The translations under genes were made by a program, and so were the position numbers. DNA of 64,000 bases from an uncultured Parabacteroides sp. (GTDB taxonomy: Bacteria; Bacteroidota; Bacteroidia; Bacteroidales; Tannerellaceae). This document shows, in pieces, positions 7,404-16,544 of the stretch (position 1 is the first letter of the stretch; each line of letters starts with the position of its first letter). Location of the stretch: the NCBI GenBank assembly GCA_944325355.1, contig CALUZS010000002.1:1-64000 (forward strand), given 5' to 3'. A model generated the notes under the pieces. The model ran no database searches. It was not told the origin of the DNA and saw only the letters and a list, made by a program, of their open reading frames with translations.

Positions 7404-8360
7404 TTATCGGTTCATTCCGAAAACCATCCGTTCTACATCCTCCAAACGGGCATTGAAGAAACGTTTTTCCTTATTGAGCGAACGCATCTGCTGCATCTCC
7501 TCATCGGTCAGTGAGAAGTCGAATATTTGGATGTTTTCCTTGATATAATCAGGATTGGTTGCTCCCGGGATAACAGAAAACCCCTCTTGGATATGCCAAC
7601 GCAAAATAACTTGTGCAGGCGTTTTTCCATGAGATTCGGCAATTTTTTTAATGACAGGATCTTTGAAAAGGGCACCGTTGCTCATTGCTCCACCCAACGG
7701 AAACCAGCACTCCATCTGTATTCCGTATTTAGCAGCTTTTTTCCTCATTTCCAACCGCTGAGCGTAAGGATGGCACTCTATCTGTAACACGGCAGGCTTA
7801 ATGGTGGATTTCTCCATGATTTCATTGAAAACCTCATCGTTTGCATCGAAATTGCTGATACCAAGGGCACGTACTTTGCCTTGTTTAACGGCTTTCTCCA
7901 TATCTTTCCACGCACCAACGAAATCGCCTACTGGTTGATGGACATAAAGCAGGTCGATATAATCCGTTTGCAGACGGGCAAGCATCTCATCAATGGCTTT
8001 CAACGTCTTTCCTTCGCCATATTCAGTAGGCCAAAGTTTGCTGGTAATCCAGATTTCGTTACGGGGAATACCGCTCTCCTTAACCGCCTCGCCTACTCCT
8101 TCTTCATCATAATAAGCATGTGCCGTATCTATATGGCGGTAACCCGCACGCAAAGCTGTCAGACACGACTGTTTACAAATTTCATTGGAGCCTTGCAGGA
8201 AAGTTCCCAACCCGAAACGCGGCATCTCTACTCCGTTATTCAACTTCACCAAAGGTACACCCGCCGTTGTTGTTTTCTCCTGTGCGCTAAGGGTACATGC
8301 ACTGCCGCAAACGAACAATGCAGCTGACAAAAAAATTTTTTTCAATGATTTCATATACAT
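7404..8360 (-). CDS. Exported aldo/keto reductase (DkgA-like)
   Basis: 318 residues. Residues 1-27 are a Sec signal peptide (KIFLSAALFVCGSACTLSAQ-E). The catalytic domain follows: NNGVEMPRFGLGTF, Asp78 and Tyr83 in HIDTAHAYYDE, Lys108 in WITSKLW, His141 in LYVHQPVGD, and SVIPGATNPDYIKEN at the cofactor site. All four catalytic residues are present. An AKR outside the cytosol is puzzling because NADPH is not expected there; either another reductant is used or the leader is retained as an anchor. The start lies 19 bp after the stop of the next reductase, so the two form one unit under promoter copy D. Confidence 0.9.
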   Translation of the reverse strand: MYMKSLKKIFLSAALFVCGSACTLSAQEKTTTAGVPLVKLNNGVEMPRFGLGTFLQGSNEICKQSCLTALRAGYRHIDTAHAYYDEEGVGEAVKESGIPRNEIWITSKLWPTEYGEGKTLKAIDEMLARLQTDYIDLLYVHQPVGDFVGAWKDMEKAVKQGKVRALGISNFDANDEVFNEIMEKSTIKPAVLQIECHPYAQRLEMRKKAAKYGIQMECWFPLGGAMSNGALFKDPVIKKIAESHGKTPAQVILRWHIQEGFSVIPGATNPDYIKENIQIFDFSLTDEEMQQMRSLNKEKRFFNARLEDVERMVFGMNR

Positions 8361-8379
8361 AATAATTTATAGTATTTGT

Positions 8380-9180
8380 TTATATCCAATAAAAAAGCGT
8401 TTCATTCCGGTCGAGGGCTGATATAGCCTGCATCTCCTCGTCGGTGAGATGGAAATCGAACACATTGATATTCTCTTCCATACGCTCCCTCCTTACCGTT
8501 TTTGGAATGACTATGATTCCGTTCTGTATCAAGAAACGCAAAGCTACCTGCGCCGCTGTCTTTTCATACCGCTTGCCTATACTTGCCAGCGTCCTGTTCG
8601 TGAAATAATAGTTGCGTCCTTCGGCTAAAGGCGCCCACGCCATCAACTTCGTGCCGTACTGCGCCATCACACCCCGCAGCTCCCGCTGCTGCCAGAACAC
8701 ATGAGTCTCTACTTGGTTTACCATAGGTTTGATGTCTACCTGCTCGGCAAACTTGCAAAAGATACCCGGCTTGAAGTTGCTTACGCCAATGGCACGCAGC
8801 TTTCCTGCCCGATAATATTCCTCCATTGCCTGGTATGTACCCAAATAATCACCCACCGGCTGATGAATCAGAAGCAGGTCGATATAACAGGTCTGCAACT
8901 TTCGGAGCGACTCGTCAATAGAAACTTTCGCTCTTTCGTATCCGGCATTCGAGTTCCATACATTCGTCGTGATAAAAAAGGCATCCCGCGGCAATCCGCT
9001 GCCTTTTACGGCTGCTCCTACTCCACCTTCATTACGATATGCCTGCGCCGTATCAATCAACCGATACCCCGCCGTGATTGCATCCCTGACACAGTGTTCG
9101 CTTTCACCCGGTGTTATCTGGAATACACCATACCCCAGAATGGGCATCGCTATGCCGTTATTTAGTTTGACAAACTCCAT
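8380..9180 (-). CDS. Aldo/keto reductase (DkgA-like) with catalytic Lys replaced by Asn
   Basis: 266 residues from the ATG at 9180 (MEFVKLNNGIAMPILGYG). A longer frame to 9279 is ruled out because it would cover the promoter. It is about as long as, and aligns without gaps to, the reductase at 15601-16449: Asp43, Tyr48 and His106 of the tetrad are kept, but position 73 is Asn (FITTNVWNSN, codon AAT) where the paralogue has Lys (FIVTKVWISN). Loss of this lysine normally abolishes or cripples reduction in the family. The NADPH-site segment GIIVIPKTVRRERMEEN is intact. First gene of a two-gene unit with the exported reductase downstream. Confidence 0.9.
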   Translation of the reverse strand: MEFVKLNNGIAMPILGYGVFQITPGESEHCVRDAITAGYRLIDTAQAYRNEGGVGAAVKGSGLPRDAFFITTNVWNSNAGYERAKVSIDESLRKLQTCYIDLLLIHQPVGDYLGTYQAMEEYYRAGKLRAIGVSNFKPGIFCKFAEQVDIKPMVNQVETHVFWQQRELRGVMAQYGTKLMAWAPLAEGRNYYFTNRTLASIGKRYEKTAAQVALRFLIQNGIIVIPKTVRRERMEENINVFDFHLTDEEMQAISALDRNETLFYWI

Positions 9181-9221
9181 ACTTACTATATTTACTGCAC
9201 ATGAATAGATGATTATCACTG

Positions 9222-9289
9222 CAAAAATACCCTGCAACCAGGATGCAGAACATACACAAAAGGCAGATAAAAAGGACAATTAACCGGAT
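9222..9289 (-). promoter_or_regulatory. Regulon promoter, copy D (diverged element)
   Basis: -7 box as CAAAAATA at 9222-9229, again exactly 18 bp, then a weaker element at 9248-9289 that aligns without gaps to the others over its first 34 positions (GAACATACACAAA, then GCAGAT, then ACAATT). The fixed spacing is the main reason to accept it. Confidence 0.65.
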
Positions 9290-9337
9290 ATGCATTTAAA
9301 AACGCACACCAGGTATTTCACTTTAAAGACTTTTCCC

Positions 9338-9345
9338 TATTTTTG
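9338..9345 (+). promoter_or_regulatory. -7 box of the first AraC gene
   Basis: TATTTTTG matches TAnnTTTG; a TTTC lies 18 bp upstream. The ATG follows at 9382, giving a leader of about 30 nt. Confidence 0.6.
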
Positions 9346-9381
9346 TAGGCAATCACTAACCTTTTAATGAGCTGATGGGAT

Positions 9382-10185
9382 ATGAATGAAGACGTTATTA
9401 TAAAAGAAGACTTGGACTTGTTAGGTACGGAAGCTATAAACCGCTACATATCCCACGTCTATTGTTACGAAGGAACATGCGAGATCTGTTTCAACGACAG
9501 CCATTTTCTTTTAGAGAAAGGCGACTGTATGATTATCATCAGTAACAAATTAGTAGAGAGCATTACTCCGTCAAGCGATTTCCGTTGCAAAGCCATTTAC
9601 ATAAGCACTCCTTTCCTTGAAATATGTTCGCCCGACAATAACAACTATTATGTAAAAGGTACAATGTCGCTTTTCCTCAACCCCGTGATGAAACTCACTC
9701 AAGAAGAACAGGAGATGTGCAAATCTGATTTTAAAGAAGTAGAAAAGCGCCTGCTAAACACTACCCATCATTTCCATCAAGAAGTCTTGATGAGCACGAT
9801 CCAAACCCTGTTCCTCGATTTCTACGAATTCCACGCACGGATATACGGATACGAAGATGTGCCATTGCAAGGCGCAATCATCTTATCGCGATTCTTTTCC
9901 ATGCTCGAAGGCGGCGCTTTCCGTACGCACCGGGAAGTAGCATATTACGCATCCGTACTGTGCATAGTGCCTAAATATCTATCCGAGTTGTGCTGTAAGT
10001 TCAGCGGGTTTACCGCCAACGCATGGATAAAACGTTTCACCATCCAGGAAATAAAAAGATTACTGAAAGACAAATCCCTGACCATCGTCCAGATTGCCGA
10101 CCAACTCAATTTTACATCGCCATCCTATTTCAATCGGTATGTCCATAAGAACCTCGGCATGTCTCCGATGGATTTTCGCCGCTAA
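9382..10185 (+). CDS. AraC-family transcriptional regulator
   Basis: 267 residues, the usual length for a two-domain AraC regulator. The N-terminal half (about 1-160) is a cupin-like effector domain (YEGTCEICFNDSHFLLEKGDCMII). The C-terminal 100 residues form the two helix-turn-helix units: VAYYASVLCIVPKYLSELCCKFSG and LTIVQIADQLNFTSPSYFNRY with the closing GMSPMDFRR. It is transcribed away from the reductase pair at 8380 and shares its 200-bp intergenic region, which holds operator copy D. It may control that unit, the larger regulon, or both; the sequence does not decide. Confidence 0.92.
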   Translation: MNEDVIIKEDLDLLGTEAINRYISHVYCYEGTCEICFNDSHFLLEKGDCMIIISNKLVESITPSSDFRCKAIYISTPFLEICSPDNNNYYVKGTMSLFLNPVMKLTQEEQEMCKSDFKEVEKRLLNTTHHFHQEVLMSTIQTLFLDFYEFHARIYGYEDVPLQGAIILSRFFSMLEGGAFRTHREVAYYASVLCIVPKYLSELCCKFSGFTANAWIKRFTIQEIKRLLKDKSLTIVQIADQLNFTSPSYFNRYVHKNLGMSPMDFRR

Positions 10186-10314
10186 ACAATAGCCGGGTTG
10201 CATGTCCGGCACATACGGCAAAATACATTTTGAGGGATAATGATACTTATCCCCCAAAACACCTTACCAGACAAAAAGCAAGTTCAACATACTCCCGTCC
10301 ATCAATTCCATTTG

Positions 10315-11709
10315 CTATTTGCTTTGTTTCAGCCTTTCCACAAAGTGGTCTATACGTTGCATCTCTTTCGGGATATTTATTCCTTGCGGACAATCGGGCG
10401 AACATTGGTTGCATCCGACACAGTGGTTGGCTTGCCGCAGTTTCGGCACGCTGCGGTCGTATCCTACCAAAAAGGCACGGCGGGCTTTCAGAAAATTCTC
10501 ATCCTGCCTGCTGCTCGGCATATTCCCTTCGTTGATGCACTTGTTATAATGTAACAATATTGCCGGAATATCTATTCCGTAAGGACATGGCATACAATAC
10601 TTACAATCATTGCAGGGAATAGTCTGGTATTGTATCATCAAGTCTGCCGTTTCTTGCAAGAAAGCAAATTCTTCATCCGTCAACGGATGCAAGGGCGAAT
10701 AGGAACGCAAGTTATCTTGCAAATGCTCCATATAAGTCATCCCACTGAGGACAGTCATCACTCCCGGAAAACTTCCGGCAAAACGGAATGCCCACGATGC
10801 TACGCTTCGTTCCGGCTCACGTTGCTTTAACTTGGTGACGATATGATCGTGTACTTTCGACAGCCGTCCGCCCAATAACGGTTCCATGATAACGGCAGGA
10901 ATATTCCGCTTCGCAAGTTCGCCATAAAGGTATTCTGCATTGACATTCCTACCCGAAGCATGTTGCCAATCAAGATAGTTAAGCTGTATCTGCACAAAAT
11001 CCCAAGGTATTCCAGACTCTTGCAACATATAATCGAATACACGTACATCGCCATGAAACGAAAAGCCGAGTTTACGGATGCGCCCTTGCTCTTTCTCCTT
11101 AAGGATGAAATCGGCAACGCCACTGTCATACAACCGTCCGCGCATCTCTTCCATTCCGTTCCCGGAACCCAATATATGAAACAGATAATAGTCGATGTAA
11201 TCCGTACGCAAACTCTTAAATGAATTGTTATACATCTTTACCGACGCGTCATACAACTCCTTGCCACGCAACCCGGCTCCGTACAGACGGTGGTTCGACA
11301 TCTTAGTGGCAATATAATAGGAGTCTCGGGGATGCCGGATGAGTGCCATACCCGTTGCCTCCTCCGATAGCCCCTGGCAGTAAGGAGGTGCCGTATCGAA
11401 ATAATTCACACCATGCGCCAAAGCATAATCAACTAATGCATTCACCGACTCTTGGTCTACTATTTGAGTTTTGCCCTCAGGAGCGTCTTTCATAGGCCAG
11501 CGCATACAGCCGTAACCGAGCAACGACACCTTGTCACCCGTCAGTGTCCGGTATGTCATCGAATCGGCAGGGATTTCCTCTCCTGTTCCGGCAGATGTAC
11601 CCCTCCCGGCATCATTACAAGACACAAAACCTGCAGTTGCCATTCCTGCCGTACCAGCCGCCTTCAGGAATGCCCGACGAGAGATTGCCTTTTTCCTTTC
11701 ATTATCCAT
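10315..11709 (-). CDS. Tat-exported aldo/keto reductase with C-terminal 4Fe-4S ferredoxin domain
   Basis: 464 residues from the ATG at 11709. The leader holds a twin-arginine motif (ISRRAFLKAAGTAG) and then FVSC, possibly a lipid-modified cysteine. The AKR barrel spans about 45-330 with Asp and Tyr in YFDTAPPYCQG, Lys in YIATKMSNH and His in YLFHILG. A dicluster ferredoxin-like tail follows: CNDCKYCMPCPYGI and CVGCNQCSPDCPQGI. The family couples an AKR fold to iron-sulphur electron transfer; the physiological substrate is unknown. It is the last gene of the run beginning at 16449 and has no operator element of its own. Confidence 0.9.
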   Translation of the reverse strand: MDNERKKAISRRAFLKAAGTAGMATAGFVSCNDAGRGTSAGTGEEIPADSMTYRTLTGDKVSLLGYGCMRWPMKDAPEGKTQIVDQESVNALVDYALAHGVNYFDTAPPYCQGLSEEATGMALIRHPRDSYYIATKMSNHRLYGAGLRGKELYDASVKMYNNSFKSLRTDYIDYYLFHILGSGNGMEEMRGRLYDSGVADFILKEKEQGRIRKLGFSFHGDVRVFDYMLQESGIPWDFVQIQLNYLDWQHASGRNVNAEYLYGELAKRNIPAVIMEPLLGGRLSKVHDHIVTKLKQREPERSVASWAFRFAGSFPGVMTVLSGMTYMEHLQDNLRSYSPLHPLTDEEFAFLQETADLMIQYQTIPCNDCKYCMPCPYGIDIPAILLHYNKCINEGNMPSSRQDENFLKARRAFLVGYDRSVPKLRQANHCVGCNQCSPDCPQGINIPKEMQRIDHFVERLKQSK

Positions 11710-11812
11710 ATTGCAACTAAAATTGTAAGAATATTCCATTTAAAGTTTTACCAGAGCCGGTAACTGTACTTAGTCAGGAAGATGCCAGCTCTTTCTTGTC
11801 ACCCCTGCATCT

Positions 11813-12856
11813 TTATAAGCGAACAATTTCATAGTTTCTATTACCCAAACCGATTCGTTCCGCATATTCCACCACGTGTGCTCCGTTACGACTTTCAATA
11901 CGTTCAATAAGCGGACGATTATCATTACCGTCTGCCGGCGTTACAGCATAAACCAAATCGAGACAAGCCTGGTCTAATGCCACAGGATCGGTCGACGCTA
12001 AAATCCCAATATCCCGCATTTCAGGAGCGGCAGGACTGGAATCGCAATCACAATCTACCGAGAGGTTATTCATTACGTTGATATAAAGAATATTATTGCC
12101 GAAATAATCCGCCACACTCTGCGCCGCTGCCGCCATCGATTCGGTAAAGTCAATCTGCGATGCCAGCGTATTCCACAGGCGTGACACATCTTGCGTACGT
12201 CCGGCAGAATGGATATTCGTCTTTCCCCGTCGCGATGCGATACCTATCGACTGGTTCTTCAGCACGCCTCCGAATCCGGCAATGGCATGTCCTTTGAAAT
12301 GCGCAAGGTTTATTAAAAAATCGTAATTTGCCAAGTGAGTTCCTACCAGGTTGTATTGGATATGTGTCGTATCCTGTACAGGAAGCCGCATCTCGCCCTC
12401 TTCATCCATCAAATCTACATTAGCGATGTCGAGGAATCCATGGTCACGTATTGCCTGCCAGTGGCTTGCCGAATCTGAACGACCGCCTTGATAAGCGGTA
12501 TTGCATTCCACGATGTTGCCGTTTACCTCGTGAACAAGGTCTGCAATCAACGAAGGTTGCAGGAAATGATGTCCTCCCGGCTCCCCTGTGCTAATCTTGA
12601 CGGCGACACGTCCCGTAGCCTGTCTGCCTACTGCACGATAAACAGCAAGCAATCCGGCAGCAGACAAATCCGTAGTCATCCATACCTGTGACGCCTGACC
12701 TGTTGGTTCATCATCACCCGGTTCTTCTCCAGATTCAGACTCCAAGGTCTGTTCGTTACCTTTTCCGCAAGAAGACAAGAATGATGGCAATACAACCGAC
12801 GATGCAAAAGAAGCAGCCATCCATTTCAGCCATTCCCGCTTGCTCATTTTCTTCAT
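11813..12856 (-). CDS. DUF362-family lipoprotein
   Basis: 347 residues. It starts MKKMSKREWLKWMAASFASS, a Lys-Arg variant of a Tat leader, followed by a lipobox-like SFLSSC at about residue 29 and an acidic linker. The remainder matches DUF362: GRVAVKISTGEPGGHHFL, NGNIVECNTAYQGGR, FLINLAHFKGHAIAGFGGVLKNQSIG, and a conserved CDCDSSPA segment. DUF362 proteins often accompany ferredoxins; their reaction is not known to me. It overlaps the upstream reductase gene by 4 bp (ATGA), so translation is probably coupled. Confidence 0.85.
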   Translation of the reverse strand: MKKMSKREWLKWMAASFASSVVLPSFLSSCGKGNEQTLESESGEEPGDDEPTGQASQVWMTTDLSAAGLLAVYRAVGRQATGRVAVKISTGEPGGHHFLQPSLIADLVHEVNGNIVECNTAYQGGRSDSASHWQAIRDHGFLDIANVDLMDEEGEMRLPVQDTTHIQYNLVGTHLANYDFLINLAHFKGHAIAGFGGVLKNQSIGIASRRGKTNIHSAGRTQDVSRLWNTLASQIDFTESMAAAAQSVADYFGNNILYINVMNNLSVDCDCDSSPAAPEMRDIGILASTDPVALDQACLDLVYAVTPADGNDNRPLIERIESRNGAHVVEYAERIGLGNRNYEIVRL

Positions 12857-13569
12857 TTTAAACCCTCCTTATGAAACTTATACCTCAACCATACAACCCC
12901 ATCTGTCATGGGCTGTACTGACAATAATTCAAGAGATTGTCTTTCCGACGGATTTCCTTTACCAATATAATGGAAGATGGACGTTGAATCTGCCGACCCA
13001 TCAATACCTGGATATAACACAAGACTTAATTCATCAATTAATCCGGCTTTCAAAAATGCACCGTCGATAACACCTCCGCCCTGCAATGAAAGCGATTCCA
13101 CGCCAAATTCTTCTGCCAGCGTCTGCATGGCTACGCGCAGGTCATCACCTTTCTCTCCGGCAAATACATAAGAAATATCCTTTTTCTGGAGATATTCCAA
13201 ATAAATGGCAGGAGCCTTTTCCGGAAGAATAGCAACAATACTGTCACCCCTTACGGATGAGGACTCATAAAGTATATCTGCGTCCGGATCCGCTACCACA
13301 AAAAGACGGTCCGATGTACGGCGGGCGACATAAAATTGCGCATGCTCAAGCGGCGTTGTATCTTTTACATGATACTTTTTCGGGAAATAAGCTTCACACA
13401 AGGTAGTCTTTCCAAACATCCATGCATCAATATCCAACTTACTCCCGATAGCAGAATAAATACGCATCAATTCGCCCTTGCTCTTTCCGCCGAACGGTTC
13501 CGTCCACCGTTCGGTCAATAGACGACCGTCTACGGAACCCATTATATGACAAATTATTATCGGATACAT
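12853..13569 (-). CDS. RibD C-terminal/dihydrofolate-reductase-like NAD(P)H reductase
   Basis: 238 residues, cytosolic, no leader. It opens with the family strand PIIICHIMGSVDGRLLTERW, has the substrate segment AWMFGKTTLCEAYF, and the cofactor-site glycine-rich stretch SLSLQGGGVIDGAFLKAGLIDELSLVLYP. The fold is that of the pyrimidine reductase half of RibD, but there is no deaminase domain and no riboflavin gene nearby, so a general NADPH reductase role is more likely. It overlaps the DUF362 gene by 4 bp and sits inside the redox operon. Confidence 0.88.
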   Translation of the reverse strand: MYPIIICHIMGSVDGRLLTERWTEPFGGKSKGELMRIYSAIGSKLDIDAWMFGKTTLCEAYFPKKYHVKDTTPLEHAQFYVARRTSDRLFVVADPDADILYESSSVRGDSIVAILPEKAPAIYLEYLQKKDISYVFAGEKGDDLRVAMQTLAEEFGVESLSLQGGGVIDGAFLKAGLIDELSLVLYPGIDGSADSTSIFHYIGKGNPSERQSLELLSVQPMTDGVVWLRYKFHKEGLK

Positions 13570-13640
13570 ATTTTCTCCAACTTTATTGGTTGCTACAAAT
13601 TATTTTCTAAAAAAGAAGGAACCGCTTGCCTGCAACTCCT

Positions 13641-14585
13641 TCATTGCCGATTGGCATTCTTGATACTCCATAACGACACATGCTCATTGCGGTAACGGGC
13701 ATTGGGATTCACTTCACCCCGTGCCAGCAAAGGATCGCCGGGCAAAGATGCGAACTGTATGGCATGTTGAGGGCAGTTATGTATGCAGGAGAAGCAAAAA
13801 TCGCAATCGCCTTCACCTTTTACCCCTTCAGATGTCAGTTTATAGTTTCCTTGTGGACAGACTTCAGTACAAATGCCGCAGCCAATACAAGCATCTGTTA
13901 CTTGAAAATATTTCTCACTGCGCATCAGAAATCCGATATCAGGGTCAAGACGGGAAAAATACATGAATCCTTCGTGAGCCCGTCGGGCTGCATCAGTGGC
14001 AGGCTTTACCCATTTTTTCTGCTGGTCCAAATCTTCTTTCACTTTTGCCAATTGTTCTGGGATATGCTTGTCCATCTTTATCTGATCCGCCATATTAAAA
14101 TTCGGCAACCAATTGTCAACCATCACAATTGTATTGATATAATCGAACGTTGTCCCCGACTGCCGGGAAATGTTGTCCCATATTTCTGCGGCATTGAAGT
14201 CAAGCATACCGAAAGTTAACACAGCAAATTTATAACCGGCTAACAACCGCGCCTGTTTGATAAAATTCCTTACCATATTAGGCGGCATATGTCCGTAAAT
14301 AGGATAGACGATACCTATCTCGTCTGCCGCAAAATCATGTCGTCCCTGCTTCATCATCTGAGGAATACTGAGGATTTCCGTATTCTCATCCGCCAGTTGA
14401 CGGGCAATATACAGGCTGTTGCCCGTACCGGTAAAGTACAGAATAATGCGCTTCTTGGCTTCCTCTCGGCAGGAGGTCAAAGGGCCCATGCCCAAAGAAG
14501 CAACTCCCGCCATGAGCAAACCCATCCGTTTCAAAGCATCACGGCGGGAGAAACCATTGTTGTTATCAGAACTCACTCTTTGCAT
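13641..14585 (-). CDS. EFR1-type flavodoxin-ferredoxin fusion with Tat leader
   Basis: 314 residues. Twin-arginine leader (GFSRRDALKRMG) ending in a possible lipobox, PLTSC. A flavodoxin-like domain follows at about 45-190 (ILYFTGTGNSLYIARQLAD as the FMN loop, EIGIVYPIYGHMPPNMVRNF). The last 100 residues hold two 4Fe-4S motifs, CIGCGICTEVCPQGN and CDFCFSCIHNCPQHAI. It should shuttle electrons between FMN and iron-sulphur clusters on the outer face of the inner membrane. It lies 15 bp downstream of the esterase gene, in the same operon. Confidence 0.88.
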   Translation of the reverse strand: MQRVSSDNNNGFSRRDALKRMGLLMAGVASLGMGPLTSCREEAKKRIILYFTGTGNSLYIARQLADENTEILSIPQMMKQGRHDFAADEIGIVYPIYGHMPPNMVRNFIKQARLLAGYKFAVLTFGMLDFNAAEIWDNISRQSGTTFDYINTIVMVDNWLPNFNMADQIKMDKHIPEQLAKVKEDLDQQKKWVKPATDAARRAHEGFMYFSRLDPDIGFLMRSEKYFQVTDACIGCGICTEVCPQGNYKLTSEGVKGEGDCDFCFSCIHNCPQHAIQFASLPGDPLLARGEVNPNARYRNEHVSLWSIKNANRQ

Positions 14586-14600
14586 GCCTTATGATATTTT

Positions 14601-15506
14601 TTAATGTTTCATTATCTGCATCAAAAAACTGTCGAACCAGGAAGTCCATTCCCCCCGTACTCCGAAACCATGCGGCCAACCATCCAATATATGCTCTTCC
14701 ACCTTCACGCCTATTCCACGTACAGCATTGGCGTTGGCAATAAACTGGCGGTAAAAGGGATCTCTTGTCCCGTAAGTGTAAAATGTTGGAGGAATATTTC
14801 CCGAGCGTAAGTCATCCAAATTGTTATTCGATACGCTCAACCGTCCATAAAATGCGTAAATCATGCCAATAGCACATACATCGGCAGAAACCTGGTCGAG
14901 TTCATCTGGAACATAATCGTTATCCAATACCGAGCCATCCACTTGTCCGTCGAAATGCAATGCCTCATCACCGCAAAGTATGCCTCCCGCAGAGAAACCT
15001 ACCGTTGCAATATTCTCAGAGTCGATACCATAATCGGAAGCATGGCTACGGACATAGCGTATGGCTCGTGCCAAATCCAAACTTCCCTCCTCCATCGTAT
15101 AGGGACGGACGCGATAATTTACCACAAAACTCTGGTAACCCAACTCACTCAATCGCCGGGCGACAGGCGCACCTTCGCTCGGACTGCGGAACATAAATGC
15201 ACCGCCCGGGCATACCATCACGGCGCCTTTTACCTCTACATCTTCAGGCACGGGATACCATACCATATTCGGACGGAAATCCGGATTATCCTGATAGTTC
15301 CCATCATTGACCGTATAATCGGTTTCAGTCGGCATGTTGCCTTCTTTCCACAGATAAATCTGGGACGGCTCGTTGGCTTCATTTCCATTCCCATCTTTGC
15401 TACCGGTTCCGGTCGAGGGCTGCCATTCATTCTCATCCGAATAGTTGCACGCCGTTGCCGCACTTACTACAAGTAATAACAAGAGTGTTTGAAAGAGCTT
15501 TTTCAT
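14601..15506 (-). CDS. Alpha/beta-hydrolase esterase, lipoprotein
   Basis: 301 residues. Lipoprotein leader MKKLFQTLLLLLVVSAATAC. Catalytic-domain marks of the BD-FAE/acetyl-esterase type: oxyanion segment GAVMVCPGGAFMFRSP, nucleophile serine in VGFSAGGIL, and a late TYGTRDPFY plus GWPHGFG that supply Asp and His. It acts on an ester in the periplasm or at the outer membrane; the substrate is unknown. A paralogue is encoded at 16545-17516. Located 94 bp downstream of a reductase gene under promoter copy E. Confidence 0.87.
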   Translation of the reverse strand: MKKLFQTLLLLLVVSAATACNYSDENEWQPSTGTGSKDGNGNEANEPSQIYLWKEGNMPTETDYTVNDGNYQDNPDFRPNMVWYPVPEDVEVKGAVMVCPGGAFMFRSPSEGAPVARRLSELGYQSFVVNYRVRPYTMEEGSLDLARAIRYVRSHASDYGIDSENIATVGFSAGGILCGDEALHFDGQVDGSVLDNDYVPDELDQVSADVCAIGMIYAFYGRLSVSNNNLDDLRSGNIPPTFYTYGTRDPFYRQFIANANAVRGIGVKVEEHILDGWPHGFGVRGEWTSWFDSFLMQIMKH

Positions 15507-15600
15507 ACGCCATTCGTCAAATAAAGTTACTTATATAAGTTACTCAACTACAGAACGGGAGACAGGCTCCCATTCTCCAGAAGTTTCCGGCTATACAGAT

Positions 15601-16449
15601 TTATTTGCTTTTTCCATACTGCGCCAGCCATTTTACCGTCTGCGGGTCATAATGCGAGAAGAACAGGCTATGCCCCAAATCCAGCTGGCGGATATTCTGC
15701 ATGTCCTCATCACTAAGTGTAAAGTCAAATACGTTGAAATTCTGCTCCATACGTTCTTTACGGACAGATTTCGGTATGACAATCACACCCCGTTGGATAA
15801 GGTAGCGCAAAGCGGTCTGCGCAGCACTCTTACCATATTTCGCTCCAATAGCATTCAGTGTCTCGTTGCTGAAGAAATTATTACGGCCTTCGGCAAATGG
15901 TCCCCACGACATGATGTGCGTACCGTATTGTTGCATAATCTGCTGCGCATCAATCTGCTGGTTAAAGACATGCGTTTCCACCTGGTTGACCATCGGAGTA
16001 ATCTCGCTAAATTCCGCCAAATCAATAAAGCGGTCAGGATAGAAGTTTGATACGCCAATAGCACGCAGCTTACCTGCCTTATATGCCTCTTCCATTGCGC
16101 GCCACGTTCCGTAATAATCGTTGAAAGGCTGGTGAATTAACAACAAATCGATATAATCGGTCTGCAACTTACGGAGTGAATCATCAATAGAAGTTTTTGC
16201 CCGTTCGTACCCTGCATTGGAAATCCATACCTTTGTAACAATAAAGAGTTCGTTTCGCGGCACACCACATTTGCGTATAGCATTACCAACATTTTGCTCA
16301 TTCCCATATGCCTGAGCCGTATCAATCAAACGATTGCCCACACTTATTGCATCCAACACGCACCGCTCGCATTCCGACGGCGACACTTGGTAAACTCCAT
16401 AACCTAAAATCGGCATTTCTACGCCGTTTATCAATTTCACTGTTTCCAT
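15601..16449 (-). CDS. Aldo/keto reductase (DkgA-like), complete tetrad
   Basis: 282 residues, cytosolic. Tetrad Asp43, Tyr48 (LIDTAQAYGNE), Lys73 (VTKVWISNAG) and His106 (LLIHQPFND). NADPH segment GVIVIPKSVRKERMEQN. A close paralogue of the reductase at 8380-9180, from which it differs at the catalytic lysine. The start is supported by promoter copy E, whose -7 box at 16484-16477 predicts a leader of about 21 nt. It is the first gene of the probable six-gene operon that runs down to 10315. Confidence 0.93.
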   Translation of the reverse strand: METVKLINGVEMPILGYGVYQVSPSECERCVLDAISVGNRLIDTAQAYGNEQNVGNAIRKCGVPRNELFIVTKVWISNAGYERAKTSIDDSLRKLQTDYIDLLLIHQPFNDYYGTWRAMEEAYKAGKLRAIGVSNFYPDRFIDLAEFSEITPMVNQVETHVFNQQIDAQQIMQQYGTHIMSWGPFAEGRNNFFSNETLNAIGAKYGKSAAQTALRYLIQRGVIVIPKSVRKERMEQNFNVFDFTLSDEDMQNIRQLDLGHSLFFSHYDPQTVKWLAQYGKSK

Positions 16450-16476
16450 TTTCCTGTTATTTAATTATTTCTACGA

Positions 16477-16544
16477 CAAAATTATTCCACATAAAAGCGA
16501 ATGTCCATACACAAATTACTGATTAAAACACCAATTTTAACGAA
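16477..16544 (-). promoter_or_regulatory. Regulon promoter, copy E
   Basis: -7 box as CAAAATTA at 16477-16484, 18 bp, then the element at 16503-16544 (GTCCATACACAAATTACTGA, later ACCAATTTTAACGAA). The element ends one base before the stop codon of the upstream hydrolase gene. Confidence 0.87.

Noticed and set aside
9181..9279. N-terminal extension of the reductase at 8380 with a hydrophobic leader-like segment
   Set aside because: It would be translated from sequence that contains the -7 box of promoter copy D; the paralogue starts at the equivalent of 9180.
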